A stretch of 64,000 nucleotides of DNA, taken from IMG/VR virus record IMGVR_UViG_3300034407_001956, positions 1 through 64,000 of that record; one strand, written 5' to 3'. This DNA comes from a virus. The notes under the pieces are model-generated. The model made no database searches, was not told where the DNA came from, and saw only the letters and a program-made list of their open reading frames with translations. Shown in pieces: positions 17,537 through 26,513 of the stretch (positions are counted from its first letter, which is position 1; each line of letters opens with the position of its first letter). A program made the position numbers and the translations under genes.

Positions 17537-17912
17537 ACAATATACAAACAAAAGAAAAATTCAGGAGTTTGTATTTAAACTAAAGCAAAAATATGGTGAA
17601 AAATTAGAAATAGTTAGTGGTGGACAAAAGGAAGGCGCTGATGGGTATGCTAAAAAGTATGCTTTAGAATTTGATGTAAACTATTCAGAGTTTCCACCAG
17701 CACACTACACTCACAATATGCATTGTGTCCTACCCAAATTCAGATATGGTAAAGCCTTTTATAAGAGTAATTATCACAAAAGAAACGCACAAATAGCTGA
17801 ACACTGTGATGTAATGGTAGCTTTCTTACCAAAAAATACTTCATCAAAAGGCACAGAAAGCGCTTTAAATGAAGCCAAAGAAAAACAAAAAAAATATGTA
17901 ATAATAAATTAA
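17511..17912 (+). CDS. DUF2493 / SLOG-superfamily protein
   Basis: Rossmann-like nucleotide- or ligand-binding protein of the SLOG group. Start 'MKVAIVGSRQYTN' has the GSR loop; 'IVSGGQKEGADGYAKKYA' (~38-55) is the family's GGA(D) element, followed by 'FPPAHY' and 'HCDVMVAF' (~94-101). ATG 17511 has AAGAGG seven bases upstream; ATG 17505 is too close to that site. 133 residues fits the family (~120-140). Function in phages is unknown; related proteins sense nucleotides. Confidence 0.78.
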   Translation: MKVAIVGSRQYTNKRKIQEFVFKLKQKYGEKLEIVSGGQKEGADGYAKKYALEFDVNYSEFPPAHYTHNMHCVLPKFRYGKAFYKSNYHKRNAQIAEHCDVMVAFLPKNTSSKGTESALNEAKEKQKKYVIIN

Positions 17913-17952
17913 TTTTATATACTTATATATATATATACGGAGGAAATGTTCA

Positions 17953-18141
17953 ATGTTAAAATTAACATCCGTAAAGTTATTAGATAATCTTTATAAGAAA
18001 TTTAAGATAAGTAATTTAGATGATAGCTTTACATTACAAAAGTTAGTTAATCGGTCTATGGATATGTATGTTCATGACAAAGAGTTTAGACAATCGATTA
18101 ATGAATGGAAAAACCTTAAACCAAGTGGGAGTGCATTATGA
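17953..18141 (+). CDS. small protein, possible ribbon-helix-helix type
   Basis: 62 residues, mostly helical; 'LDNLYKKFKISNLDDSFTLQKLVNRSMDMYV' could be a ribbon-helix-helix-like regulator but no diagnostic motif proves it. GGAGG ten bases before the ATG is one of the strongest ribosome sites in the window. The leader is very AT-rich (TTATATATATATATA), possibly promoter sequence. ATGA overlap with the next small gene. Confidence 0.5.
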   Translation: MLKLTSVKLLDNLYKKFKISNLDDSFTLQKLVNRSMDMYVHDKEFRQSINEWKNLKPSGSAL

Positions 18142-18245
18142 ATGATAAATTAGAAAAAGCATTAAATCAAATAGTTAATCTTTTGACATCAATGAATAAT
18201 AAATTGCAAGATATAGAAACTGCAATTAAAAAACAAAAAAAGTAA
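18138..18245 (+). CDS. 35-residue coiled-coil peptide
   Basis: Frame MNDKLEKALNQIVNLL... with heptad-spaced Leu/Ile/Met and a KKQKK tail, starting in ATGA overlap with the preceding gene. Two bases separate it from the next gene, whose start it precedes. Likely real because of the tight packing; function unknown. Confidence 0.45.
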   Translation: MNDKLEKALNQIVNLLTSMNNKLQDIETAIKKQKK

Positions 18246-18247
18246 TT

Positions 18248-18487
18248 ATGAATAAATGGTTACGAGCAGAATTAGATTATTGGCAATCTCAAAAATCTCA
18301 ATCTTTAGCTACATTGGAATTGTATTTTAATAGTTCGGTAGGCATCGGAGAACACTCTGATATATCGAAAGAAATACACGAATGGACAGGCAAATTGTCT
18401 GAGTCTATAGAGAATTTGGAAAACCTTAAATCATTTTTTGGAAAAGATGGGAAAGTAAAAACAGAAAAAACGTTATTAAAAGACTAA
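18248..18487 (+). CDS. hypothetical helical protein, 79 residues
   Basis: Charged helical protein with Leu-rich C-terminal half ('LSESIENLENLKSFFGKDG'), probably a coiled coil. It is the last small gene before the glycan island and lies in the same direction with a 9-base gap to the first glycosyltransferase. Confidence 0.5.
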   Translation: MNKWLRAELDYWQSQKSQSLATLELYFNSSVGIGEHSDISKEIHEWTGKLSESIENLENLKSFFGKDGKVKTEKTLLKD

Positions 18488-18496
18488 GAGGGTTAT

Positions 18497-19909
18497 ATGC
18501 AAGATAAAAAAAAGATATTACTTCTTTCAGACGATATGAGAATGTCATCTGGAGTTGGTACAATGTCTCGTGAATTTGTATTAGGAACATTAGAACACTA
18601 CCAATGGGTACAAATTGGTGGGGCGATTAAACATCCTGATGAAGGTAAAATCATTGATATGAATGAGTCTGTCAGAAAAGAAACAGGTATTGAAGATGCT
18701 TATCTTAAAATATATCCTGTGAGTGGTTATGGGAATGGTAGCCTATTGAAAGAAGTTTTGAAGATGGAGACAAAAGATGGTGTCGGTGTTGATGCTATTC
18801 TTCATTATACAGACCCTAGGTTTTGGGGTTGGTTGTATCAGATGGAACACGAAATAAGACAAAACATTCCTATATTCTATTATAATATTTGGGATGATTT
18901 ACCTTATCCAAGATGGAATGAACCATTCTATGAGTCTTGTGATTTGATTATGAATATATCTAAACAGACAGTTAATATTGTAGATAAAGTTTGTGAGAAA
19001 AAACCAAGAACAGATTGGGATAATACCTATGTACCACATGGAATTAATCATAAAAACTTTTATCCTGTAACTGAATTGAATACTAAAGAATGGGGTGATT
19101 TTTTAAATTTGAAACGTAATGTTACTAATAATAAAGAATACGATTTCGTAGTATTTTGGAACAACAGAAACATCAGAAGAAAATTACCTGGTGATGTTGT
19201 GATGTCTTATAAATTATTTTGTGATACACTAACAAAAGAACAATCAGAAAAATGTGCTTTGATAATGCACACTCAACCTCGTGATGAGAATGGTACAGAT
19301 TTACCTGCATTAGTTAAAGAACTTTGTCCAGATTATGATGTTATATTCTCACACAAAAAGTTAAGTGATAAAGAGTTATGTTATATGTACAACTTAGCTG
19401 ATGTTACAATCAATATGGCGTCTAACGAAGGTTTTGGTTTAGGAACTTGTGAGTCTCTGATGTGTGGAACGCCAATATCAGTTAATGTTACAGGTGGATT
19501 ACAAGACCAAGTTGGTTTTAAGTACAAAGATAAACTCTTAACCTATAAAGATTATAGTTGGATTGAGTCGTTGCATGATGATAAGAAGTGGAAAGACAAT
19601 GAAGATTTAACTTGGGGTGAATGGTGTAAGCCGGTTTGGCCATCCAATAGAAGCTTGCAGGGTTCAATACCTACACCATACATCTATGATGACAGGCCTC
19701 GTGCAGAAGATTTTGCTGATGCTTTGAAAGAGTGGTATGATATGGGTAAGGAAAAAAGAGATGAGTGTGGTAAGTTAGGTCATGAATTTGTTATGGGTGA
19801 GGATGCTATGATGACAGCTGAAGCTATGTCTAATTTGTTTATAGACCATATGGATACTGCATTTGATAAATGGACACCACGTAAACGTTACACAATTTTT
19901 GAAGGATAG
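18497..19909 (+). CDS. glycosyltransferase, GT-B fold, GT4-like
   Basis: 470-residue GT-B enzyme that would transfer a sugar from a nucleotide sugar. The C-terminal 'NMASNEGFGLGTCESLMCGTPI' region (~308-328) is the GT4 donor-binding E(x7)E pattern. N-terminal 'LLLSDDMRMSSGVGTMSRE' is the acceptor-side Gly-rich loop. First gene of the 30-kb island, preceded by GAGGG. Donor and acceptor cannot be read from sequence. Confidence 0.85.
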   Translation: MQDKKKILLLSDDMRMSSGVGTMSREFVLGTLEHYQWVQIGGAIKHPDEGKIIDMNESVRKETGIEDAYLKIYPVSGYGNGSLLKEVLKMETKDGVGVDAILHYTDPRFWGWLYQMEHEIRQNIPIFYYNIWDDLPYPRWNEPFYESCDLIMNISKQTVNIVDKVCEKKPRTDWDNTYVPHGINHKNFYPVTELNTKEWGDFLNLKRNVTNNKEYDFVVFWNNRNIRRKLPGDVVMSYKLFCDTLTKEQSEKCALIMHTQPRDENGTDLPALVKELCPDYDVIFSHKKLSDKELCYMYNLADVTINMASNEGFGLGTCESLMCGTPISVNVTGGLQDQVGFKYKDKLLTYKDYSWIESLHDDKKWKDNEDLTWGEWCKPVWPSNRSLQGSIPTPYIYDDRPRAEDFADALKEWYDMGKEKRDECGKLGHEFVMGEDAMMTAEAMSNLFIDHMDTAFDKWTPRKRYTIFEG

Positions 19910-19917
19910 GAGTTAGA

Positions 19918-21261
19918 ATGAAACCATTAATGTTAATTACAGCGCCGGTTGCCACTAGAAGTGGATATGGTTCTCATAGTAGAGATTTAGTTAGAGGTCT
20001 CATATCTATGGATAAATTTGATATACACATCAACTCAATGAGGTGGGGTAATTGCCCAATGAACGCATTGAATGATAAGAATCCAAATGATAAAGTGATA
20101 TTAGATAGAGTTATACAACAGCAAAATCTACCAAGACAACCCGAAGTTCATATACAGATAAGTGTACCTAATGAATTTACACCAATAGCTAAATATAATA
20201 TAGGTATAACTGCTGGTATAGAAACCACAGCACCAAAGCCTGAATGGATTCAAGGTATGAATAAAATGGATTTGAATATTGTTCCATCTAAGTTTACAAA
20301 AGAAGTATTTGAAAAGACTACATATGAACAGATGGATGAAAAAACAAATCAGAAGATAGGTGAAGTCAAAGTTCTTAAACCAATCGAAGTTCTTTTTGAG
20401 GGTATTGATACAAATATTTATAAAAAGACAAATGAAATATCGGATGAATTAAATGAAGAGATGAATAAGATTCCTGAAAAGTTTGCATTTCTTTATACTG
20501 GTCATTGGTTGCAAGGTGGTTTAGGAGAAGATAGAAAAGATACTGGTATGTTAGTTAAGACTTTCTTAGAAAGTTTTAAAAATCATAAAAAACCACCAGC
20601 TCTTATTATGAAAACAAGTGGTGCTACCTTTTCAATCATAGATAGAAATGATATATTAGAAAAGATAGGAGAGATTAAGAAAACTGTAAAGGGTGATTTA
20701 CCAAAAATATATGTTTTGCATGGAGACTTAACTGATAAAGAAATGAATGAAATGTATAACCACCCAAAAGTAAAAGCGCATGTTAGTTTTACGCATGGTG
20801 AGGGTTTTGGTCGTCCTTTATTAGAAGCCAGCGTATCAGAAAAACCTGTTATTGCTCCTAATTGGAGTGGTCACGTAGACTTCTTAAATAAACAAAATGC
20901 TGTATTACTGCCAGGATCTTTAACAAAAGTTCCAGCAGCATCTTTACCACAAGAGATGCATGTAGAACAGGCGCAGTGGTTTACAATAAACTACCAATAC
21001 GCTTCTCAGATGTTAAAGAGTATATTTAAATCTAAAAAGAACTTTACTTTTAAAGCTAAGAAGCTTGCTATGTACAATAGAGTATCTTTTTCTTTAGATA
21101 ATATGAATAAGAAGTTTGAAACTATGTTAGATAATTATCTACCCGAGTTTCAGGAACAAGCACAGGCGGTTAATTTAAAACTACCTAAATTAAAAAAGGT
21201 GGGAGATGATAAACCAGCAGAACCAACTAAAATGAAATTACCTAAATTGAAAAGGGTTTAA
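19918..21261 (+). CDS. glycosyltransferase, GT-B fold, GT4-like
   Basis: Second GT-B enzyme (447 residues) with 'APVATRSGYGSHSRDL' at the N-terminus and 'THGEGFGRPLLEASVSEKPV' (~293-312) in the donor site. Lysine-rich repeats close the protein: 'LKLPKLKKVG' and 'MKLPKLKRV' form a short tandem tail motif. GGAG before the ATG; 8 bases after the first transferase. Probably acts in the same glycan assembly. Confidence 0.85.
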   Translation: MKPLMLITAPVATRSGYGSHSRDLVRGLISMDKFDIHINSMRWGNCPMNALNDKNPNDKVILDRVIQQQNLPRQPEVHIQISVPNEFTPIAKYNIGITAGIETTAPKPEWIQGMNKMDLNIVPSKFTKEVFEKTTYEQMDEKTNQKIGEVKVLKPIEVLFEGIDTNIYKKTNEISDELNEEMNKIPEKFAFLYTGHWLQGGLGEDRKDTGMLVKTFLESFKNHKKPPALIMKTSGATFSIIDRNDILEKIGEIKKTVKGDLPKIYVLHGDLTDKEMNEMYNHPKVKAHVSFTHGEGFGRPLLEASVSEKPVIAPNWSGHVDFLNKQNAVLLPGSLTKVPAASLPQEMHVEQAQWFTINYQYASQMLKSIFKSKKNFTFKAKKLAMYNRVSFSLDNMNKKFETMLDNYLPEFQEQAQAVNLKLPKLKKVGDDKPAEPTKMKLPKLKRV

Positions 21262-21262
21262 T

Positions 21263-21730
21263 ATGGAACAACCAAAAGAAGTAAAAACAGATTGTCCTTT
21301 ATGTGCAGATATGCATGACAATTGTTTTGTAGAAACGACAGAGATAGATGGTAGTAAATTTGAATCATACATATGCTTTGCATGTGGTATGACAACCAAT
21401 TCGTATTTAGCTTTCGATAGTGATAAGTTAGAAGAGTATACAAAAAGCCACACTAAACTTATGAATGATTTGAAAATATTCGATAAGAAAAGAGACTTGG
21501 TTTGGTTTCCATCCGTAATCAATATGGGTGAAAAGGGTATAATTTATCCAGAGGGAGAAATTAACAATTGGTTTTGGTATTACGCTAAAGTTATAGATGT
21601 GCCTGAAGAAGAAAGAGAACAATATGAAGGTCACGCAAAAAGATTGGATATACAAAATCCTCAAAAATTTGGTCAGTTTGAGTTTATGGATGCTTGTATA
21701 GCGATGGGGATTATAAAAGACAATGGCTAA
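21263..21730 (+). CDS. zinc-binding hypothetical protein
   Basis: 155 residues with 'CPLC' (~10-13) and 'CFACG' (~41-45), a zinc ribbon, followed by a Trp/Tyr-rich domain ('LVWFPSVINMGEKGIIYPEG', 'WFWYYAKVIDVPEEE'). Starts one base after the previous stop and overlaps the next gene by 8. Proteins like this occur in T4-type phages without known function. It does not look like a carbohydrate enzyme. Confidence 0.6.
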   Translation: MEQPKEVKTDCPLCADMHDNCFVETTEIDGSKFESYICFACGMTTNSYLAFDSDKLEEYTKSHTKLMNDLKIFDKKRDLVWFPSVINMGEKGIIYPEGEINNWFWYYAKVIDVPEEEREQYEGHAKRLDIQNPQKFGQFEFMDACIAMGIIKDNG

Positions 21731-22133
21731 ATTACCATACACTTGGTCTAAGGTTAGTAGAGGTGATATTGTTTCATTTATATATGTAAGTAAAGAAGGT
21801 AGGAGACTACGCAGAACTATACTTGTATTAGAACCAAAACTAAAAGGTTTAGTTCACGGAATACAATTGGAAGTATCCAATGTACCAACCAACGCAGAGA
21901 TTAAAAAGATATTAGAATCCGCTGGTGATACAGAAATTGTAGATGCTGATAAGAAAATCTATAAAGTTAATTTGGCTGGCAATTCTAAAAAAGTTTATTC
22001 CAAATTAAAGACATTGATAAAAAGACACGGGATTTATAGAACCTACACTTATGATAAAGCCAAAAAAAGTCAAGTATTTTTAGAGGATTTGAAACTACCA
22101 TCTCAGTTTATAAGGGAATTAAATGAAAATTAG
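21723..22133 (+). CDS. hypothetical beta-rich protein, 136 residues
   Basis: 'VSRGDIVSFIYVSKEGRRLRRTILVLEP' suggests a small beta-barrel (SH3/PemK-like pattern) at the N-terminus, followed by helices and a basic segment ('KTLIKRHGIYRTYTYDKAKK'). Overlaps both neighbours. I have seen this 'GDI.SF.Y......RT.LVL.PK' pattern in phage hypothetical proteins but cannot name a function. Confidence 0.55.
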   Translation: MAKLPYTWSKVSRGDIVSFIYVSKEGRRLRRTILVLEPKLKGLVHGIQLEVSNVPTNAEIKKILESAGDTEIVDADKKIYKVNLAGNSKKVYSKLKTLIKRHGIYRTYTYDKAKKSQVFLEDLKLPSQFIRELNEN

Positions 22134-22785
22134 TTATGGTATTACAGTTCATAATGAGTCAGATGAATTAAATAGGTTATTAGAAGTATTAGTACATAAT
22201 ATTACAGATGAAGATGAGATAGTAATTTGTATTGATGGTAATGATGAAAAGGTAAATGAAGTTGTAACAAGTTGGATACAGCAATATGGACATATTAGAG
22301 ATTTTATAACTTATAATAGAAAACTTAATGGTAATTTTTCAGACCAAAAAAATTCAGTTATAGAAAAGTCAAGTGGTGATTATATCTTTCATATTGATGC
22401 TGATGAATATCCAAATAAGGTATTACTACAACAATTAAAACAAATATTAGAAATGAATGATGGTGTTGATTTGATTTGGATTCCACGAGTAAATACAATT
22501 GATGGTATGAAAGAAGAACACATACAAAGATGGGGTTGGAAAGTTAGCGAAAAAGGTTGGGTAAACTATCCTGATTATCAAGCTCGTGTGTTTCGTAATG
22601 ATGAAAAGATTAGATGGACACGACCACTACACGAATTTATAGATGGGTGTAAAACATATTCACATTTGCCACCACACGAAGAATTGAGTTTATATCATCC
22701 AAAAACTATTCAAAGGCAAGAAGAACAGAATATTTGGTACAACAAAAACTTTAGCAAAGAAATGAATGTAAGGAGTGGAATTTGA
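22123..22785 (+). CDS. family 2 glycosyltransferase
   Basis: GT-A enzyme: 'SYGITVHNESDELNRLLE' at the N-terminus, 'IVICIDGND' (~36-44) and the metal-binding DxD-type 'FHIDADEYP' (~85-93). The later 'FRNDEKIRWTRPLHE' is usual for GT2 enzymes of the LgtF-like group. 220 residues, compact. Overlaps the previous gene by 11 bases. Confidence 0.85.
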   Translation: MKISYGITVHNESDELNRLLEVLVHNITDEDEIVICIDGNDEKVNEVVTSWIQQYGHIRDFITYNRKLNGNFSDQKNSVIEKSSGDYIFHIDADEYPNKVLLQQLKQILEMNDGVDLIWIPRVNTIDGMKEEHIQRWGWKVSEKGWVNYPDYQARVFRNDEKIRWTRPLHEFIDGCKTYSHLPPHEELSLYHPKTIQRQEEQNIWYNKNFSKEMNVRSGI

Positions 22786-24239
22786 TGGAAGAAATAAAAC
22801 CTATATTCTTTAGAATGGTGGATGATAAATTATATCACGCCGGCGAAGTTGATACATTAGGTTTTGAAGAAGCTGAAGGTTATAGAATACCAGATGATTA
22901 TTTACAAAAAGGTGAGTTTACAATTATGAGAACTTGTCATGGAATAGGTGATTGGGGAATACTATCTGCGATGCCTCGTTTATTGAAAGAGAAGTATCCA
23001 AATTGTAAGGTATTCATACCATCTGTAAAATTATTAGAAAAGATTTGTGGAGATATTGGAGATGAATGGGGAAGTTGGAAAAACCCATTAGAAAATGCAA
23101 TCAACGTATTTAAAAATAATCCATATGTAGATGATTTTGTAGATAGTGTAGCTGGTGAAATATTTCACGATCACTATAGGGTTTATAATAAAGATAATCC
23201 GAATATTCCATTATTAGAACAAATGTTAAAGTTTTGGCAGTTTGAAGAAAGTGAATACATAGACTCAGCACCAGAACTATATTTTAGTGATGAAGAAAAA
23301 AAGATGGGTGAAGAAATCATCACCCAACATAGCGATGGGGAGTTTGGTTGTTTACTTCTATCAGATAGATATGATTATACTATGGATAGATTAATGTTAG
23401 ATGTTATAGATTCAAAATTAAAACATTTCTATTGGACAGAGAGACCAATCGAACATACATCATTTGGTTTTTTAGATAGAGCGTTGGATATGAGACATAT
23501 GCCAGTTAGGATGCAACTTTATATTAGGTCTAAAGCTAAGTATAATGTCGGAAATCAATGTGGAACTACACAACTGGTAGTTAGAAGTTCTGATGTGTAC
23601 ACTGTACAAAGACAATTTCCTATAGGTGGCAATTATGTTAATGATGAAATATATCTAACAGATGATAAGATAAGGAATCTATTGAAGGGATTGCCTGATA
23701 AGACAGAATCAAAAACCACTACGAGCTTAAAATTCAAAGCTGATTTCATAAACTTCTTTGATAAAGAAGAATACAAAGATATGAAAGTATTAGAGGTTGG
23801 TTCTTCATTAGGGCATAGTACAGGAATGTTGAGTTACTTATTTAAAAAGGTTATAGCCCTTGACAATCTTTATGAAAGACACGAAGAATCAAAGAAATTA
23901 AATAGTAATTGTGATAATGTTGATTATATTGTAATAGATGTGTACACTCAAACTTGGAACTTTGAACCAGTTGATGTTGTATTTATAGATTGTGTTCACG
24001 ATTATACTCACGTAAAAAGTGATATAGACAATTCTCTGAATAGTTTTGGCAAAGGAACTATAATTGCTTTTGATGACTATGGTTTATTTCCTGAAGTGAA
24101 ACGAGCTATAGATGAGTATATTGATAGAGGACAATTAAAAGTTTTAAAAAAGATAGGCCAGTTAAAGGGTACATACTTCCCAACAACACAATTTAAAGTA
24201 TTAAAAGATTATGAGGGTATAATATGTCAAAGCGTGTAA
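22785..24239 (+). CDS. fusion: GT9-like glycosyltransferase domain + SAM methyltransferase
   Basis: N-terminal ~300 residues resemble a heptosyltransferase-type GT-B ('RTCHGIGDWGILSAMPRLLK'), without an obvious full donor site; C-terminal ~170 residues form a class I methyltransferase ('LEVGSSLGHSTGML' ~341-354, 'VDVVFIDCVHDYTHV' ~399-413, 'IIAFDDYG'). The ATG at 22785 overlaps the previous stop and follows AGGAG; a TTG directly before it is less likely. The fusion could build and methylate one residue. Confidence 0.75.
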   Translation: MEEIKPIFFRMVDDKLYHAGEVDTLGFEEAEGYRIPDDYLQKGEFTIMRTCHGIGDWGILSAMPRLLKEKYPNCKVFIPSVKLLEKICGDIGDEWGSWKNPLENAINVFKNNPYVDDFVDSVAGEIFHDHYRVYNKDNPNIPLLEQMLKFWQFEESEYIDSAPELYFSDEEKKMGEEIITQHSDGEFGCLLLSDRYDYTMDRLMLDVIDSKLKHFYWTERPIEHTSFGFLDRALDMRHMPVRMQLYIRSKAKYNVGNQCGTTQLVVRSSDVYTVQRQFPIGGNYVNDEIYLTDDKIRNLLKGLPDKTESKTTTSLKFKADFINFFDKEEYKDMKVLEVGSSLGHSTGMLSYLFKKVIALDNLYERHEESKKLNSNCDNVDYIVIDVYTQTWNFEPVDVVFIDCVHDYTHVKSDIDNSLNSFGKGTIIAFDDYGLFPEVKRAIDEYIDRGQLKVLKKIGQLKGTYFPTTQFKVLKDYEGIICQSV

Positions 24240-24910
24240 TTTACACTTCTATATTTGGTGGATATGATAAGGTTACAGAACAGAGTTCTGATGGTTGGGA
24301 TTGGAAATGCTTTAGTGAAGAAAATAGTACACCATTGTATGAAGATAATAATAGAAATGCTAAAAAGTTTAAGGTATTACCACACAGATATTTACAGGAC
24401 TATGAGTATAGTATTTTTATAGATGGTAATATGGATGTAAGAGGAAACTTGGATGAGTTGGTTGATAAGTATTTAAGTGACAAAAATGTTGCTTTTTTCA
24501 GTCACAATAATAATAAATTAGATGCAAGGATTTGTCCTTTCAAAGAAGCACAGACTATAATTGACTTAGGTAATAAGAATATGAAACTTACACCCGAAAG
24601 GGGCATGTTGAATTACAAAGATGATCCTTACCTAATTCAAAAACAGATGACTAAGTATGCTATGTTAGGATTTCCAAGAAAAAACGGATTAATTACTGGT
24701 ATGGTTATTCTAAGGAGACACAACGAAAAGGATTGTATAAAAACTATGGAAGATTGGTGGACAGAAATTAAGTATGGTAGTAAGAGAGACCAACTTAGTT
24801 TTAATTATTGTGCTTGGAAGAACAAATTAAAATTTAATTATATGGATGGTGATTCGAGAGACAATGAATATTTTTACAGAAGTACAACTGCACATATAGG
24901 AAAGAAATGA
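24224..24910 (+). CDS. DUF616/TOD1-like glycosyltransferase
   Basis: 'IYTSIFGGYDKV' at the N-terminus, 'YSIFIDGNMDVRG' (~62-74) in place of DxD, and 'GLITGMVILRRHN' late match the DUF616 (TOD1/MUCI70) glycosyltransferase group. 228 residues. Overlaps the fused gene upstream and the next transferase by ATGA. Substrate unknown. Confidence 0.78.
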   Translation: MSKRVIYTSIFGGYDKVTEQSSDGWDWKCFSEENSTPLYEDNNRNAKKFKVLPHRYLQDYEYSIFIDGNMDVRGNLDELVDKYLSDKNVAFFSHNNNKLDARICPFKEAQTIIDLGNKNMKLTPERGMLNYKDDPYLIQKQMTKYAMLGFPRKNGLITGMVILRRHNEKDCIKTMEDWWTEIKYGSKRDQLSFNYCAWKNKLKFNYMDGDSRDNEYFYRSTTAHIGKK

Positions 24911-25713
24911 AGAATATAATTTTTATACCTTATATCAAAAGAGAAAAAGATTTAACTGGTGAATCAAGCATAGGACACTCAAACAGACATCAAGGTTATG
25001 AATGGGGAATAAAGTCTTGGAAAGCTTGGGCTAAAAAGAATGGTCACGAAGTATATGTTATGTCAGACTTACTTTGTCCTGAATCTGAAATGTTAATAAC
25101 TTGGCAGAGATGGCAGGTTCTAAATATATTAGAACACAACGAAATAGAATACGACCAAGTATTAGTTGTCGATGCTGATTCAGTAGTTCATCCTGATTGT
25201 CCTAACTTTTTTGAGATGACAGATGGTAAATTTACAAGTGTTTTAACTGATGGGGATTTTGAGTGGATGAACAGAGCTATAAATGGTTACTCTAAAATGT
25301 TTTGGAACAAAGAGTTTTGTATACCATCTTTTGAGTTCTTTCAAACTGGCTTTGTTATTATCAATAAAACACATCAAGACTTTTTTAATAAAGTATTTGA
25401 TTTTTATGAAAAGAACAAACAAAAGATTATTGATTCATATGATATATTATTGACTGGTAGTGATATAACATTGATGAATTGTATGAGAAAAGAATTTGGT
25501 TTAGAACTAAATTTATTACCAAGACAATTTGGTATGATGGATATGATTAGAAAGCAGTTATTTTATTATCACGAAAGTTGTTATTGGGAAGATAGCTTAA
25601 CAAATCTTTATAATTCAGCTTGGGTTTATCAGTATAATGCCATACCACCAAGTGAAATGGGAAGAGACAGAACTTATTGGATGAAACGTACATATGAGGA
25701 GTTATACAAATGA
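24907..25713 (+). CDS. GT-A-type glycosyltransferase
   Basis: 268 residues with 'YDQVLVVDADSVVHP' (~80-94), a DxD-like donor/metal site of the GT8/GT32 kind, then 'SFEFFQTGFVIINKTHQDF' (a usual receptor-side strand). ATGA overlaps at both ends. Donor and acceptor cannot be named. Confidence 0.75.
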   Translation: MKNIIFIPYIKREKDLTGESSIGHSNRHQGYEWGIKSWKAWAKKNGHEVYVMSDLLCPESEMLITWQRWQVLNILEHNEIEYDQVLVVDADSVVHPDCPNFFEMTDGKFTSVLTDGDFEWMNRAINGYSKMFWNKEFCIPSFEFFQTGFVIINKTHQDFFNKVFDFYEKNKQKIIDSYDILLTGSDITLMNCMRKEFGLELNLLPRQFGMMDMIRKQLFYYHESCYWEDSLTNLYNSAWVYQYNAIPPSEMGRDRTYWMKRTYEELYK

Positions 25714-26513
25714 GATTATTAGTAACTGGTACAGAGGGTTTTATTGGAAAGAATGTTTATCAAAAACTTATGAAAATTGATGATGTCACTAAAGTAACTT
25801 GTTTAGAAAAAGATTATATGAATCACATTGGGTGGGAAACTACATTAGCAAAATGTGTTGATGAGTGTGATGCTATATTACACATAGGTGCTATATCAGA
25901 TACTATGTTGAAAGACCCAAATGAAATGTTAAAGTACAATTATCTATTTAGTAAAGAACTATTTGATTTGGCATTGATATATGAAAAGAAAGTAGTATAC
26001 TCTTCTTCAGCTGCAAATACAGGTGAAAATGGAACACCATCTAATATCTATGGTTGGTCTAAATATTTAGCTGAAGAGTATGGTTCTTGTAGAGTCAAAG
26101 ATTTTTATGCTCTGAGATATTTCAATGTTTACGGGCCTGGTGAAGAACACAAAGGTAAGATGGCTTCTGTTGCTTATCAAGCTCATTCAGCTGGTAGGTT
26201 TATGTTATTTCCAAAAAAACCTCTGAGAGATTTTGTTTATATAGATGATGTTGTTGATGCTACATTATATCCATTGTTCAATGATGTACAAAATGGTGTT
26301 TATGAAGTTGGTAGTGGAGAAGCCCGTTCTTTTGAGGATGTTTTAGAGCTGATGGAAATACCATATGAATATAAAGGTGAGTATGAAATACCAAAAGGCT
26401 ATCAGTTCTACACAAAGTCATCTGAAATCAAATTTATGAGTGGGTGGAAACCAAAGTACAATTTGGAAAAGGGGATAAAAAAATACAAAGAATATCTCAA
26501 TGAAAGCATGTAG
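25710..26513 (+). CDS. hldD: HldD-like ADP-heptose 6-epimerase / NAD-dependent epimerase
   Basis: Short-chain dehydrogenase-type sugar-nucleotide epimerase. NAD loop 'VTGTEGFIGKN' (~5-15), active site 'YGWSK' (~115-119), and 'FNVYGPGEEHKGKMASVAYQ' plus 'RDFVYIDDVVDA', which follow the HldD (RfaD) pattern rather than generic GalE. 267 residues versus ~310 in E. coli. Would convert ADP-D,D-heptose to the L,D form for LPS core. It directly precedes a GT9 heptosyltransferase-like gene, supporting the assignment. Confidence 0.8.
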   Translation: MRLLVTGTEGFIGKNVYQKLMKIDDVTKVTCLEKDYMNHIGWETTLAKCVDECDAILHIGAISDTMLKDPNEMLKYNYLFSKELFDLALIYEKKVVYSSSAANTGENGTPSNIYGWSKYLAEEYGSCRVKDFYALRYFNVYGPGEEHKGKMASVAYQAHSAGRFMLFPKKPLRDFVYIDDVVDATLYPLFNDVQNGVYEVGSGEARSFEDVLELMEIPYEYKGEYEIPKGYQFYTKSSEIKFMSGWKPKYNLEKGIKKYKEYLNESM

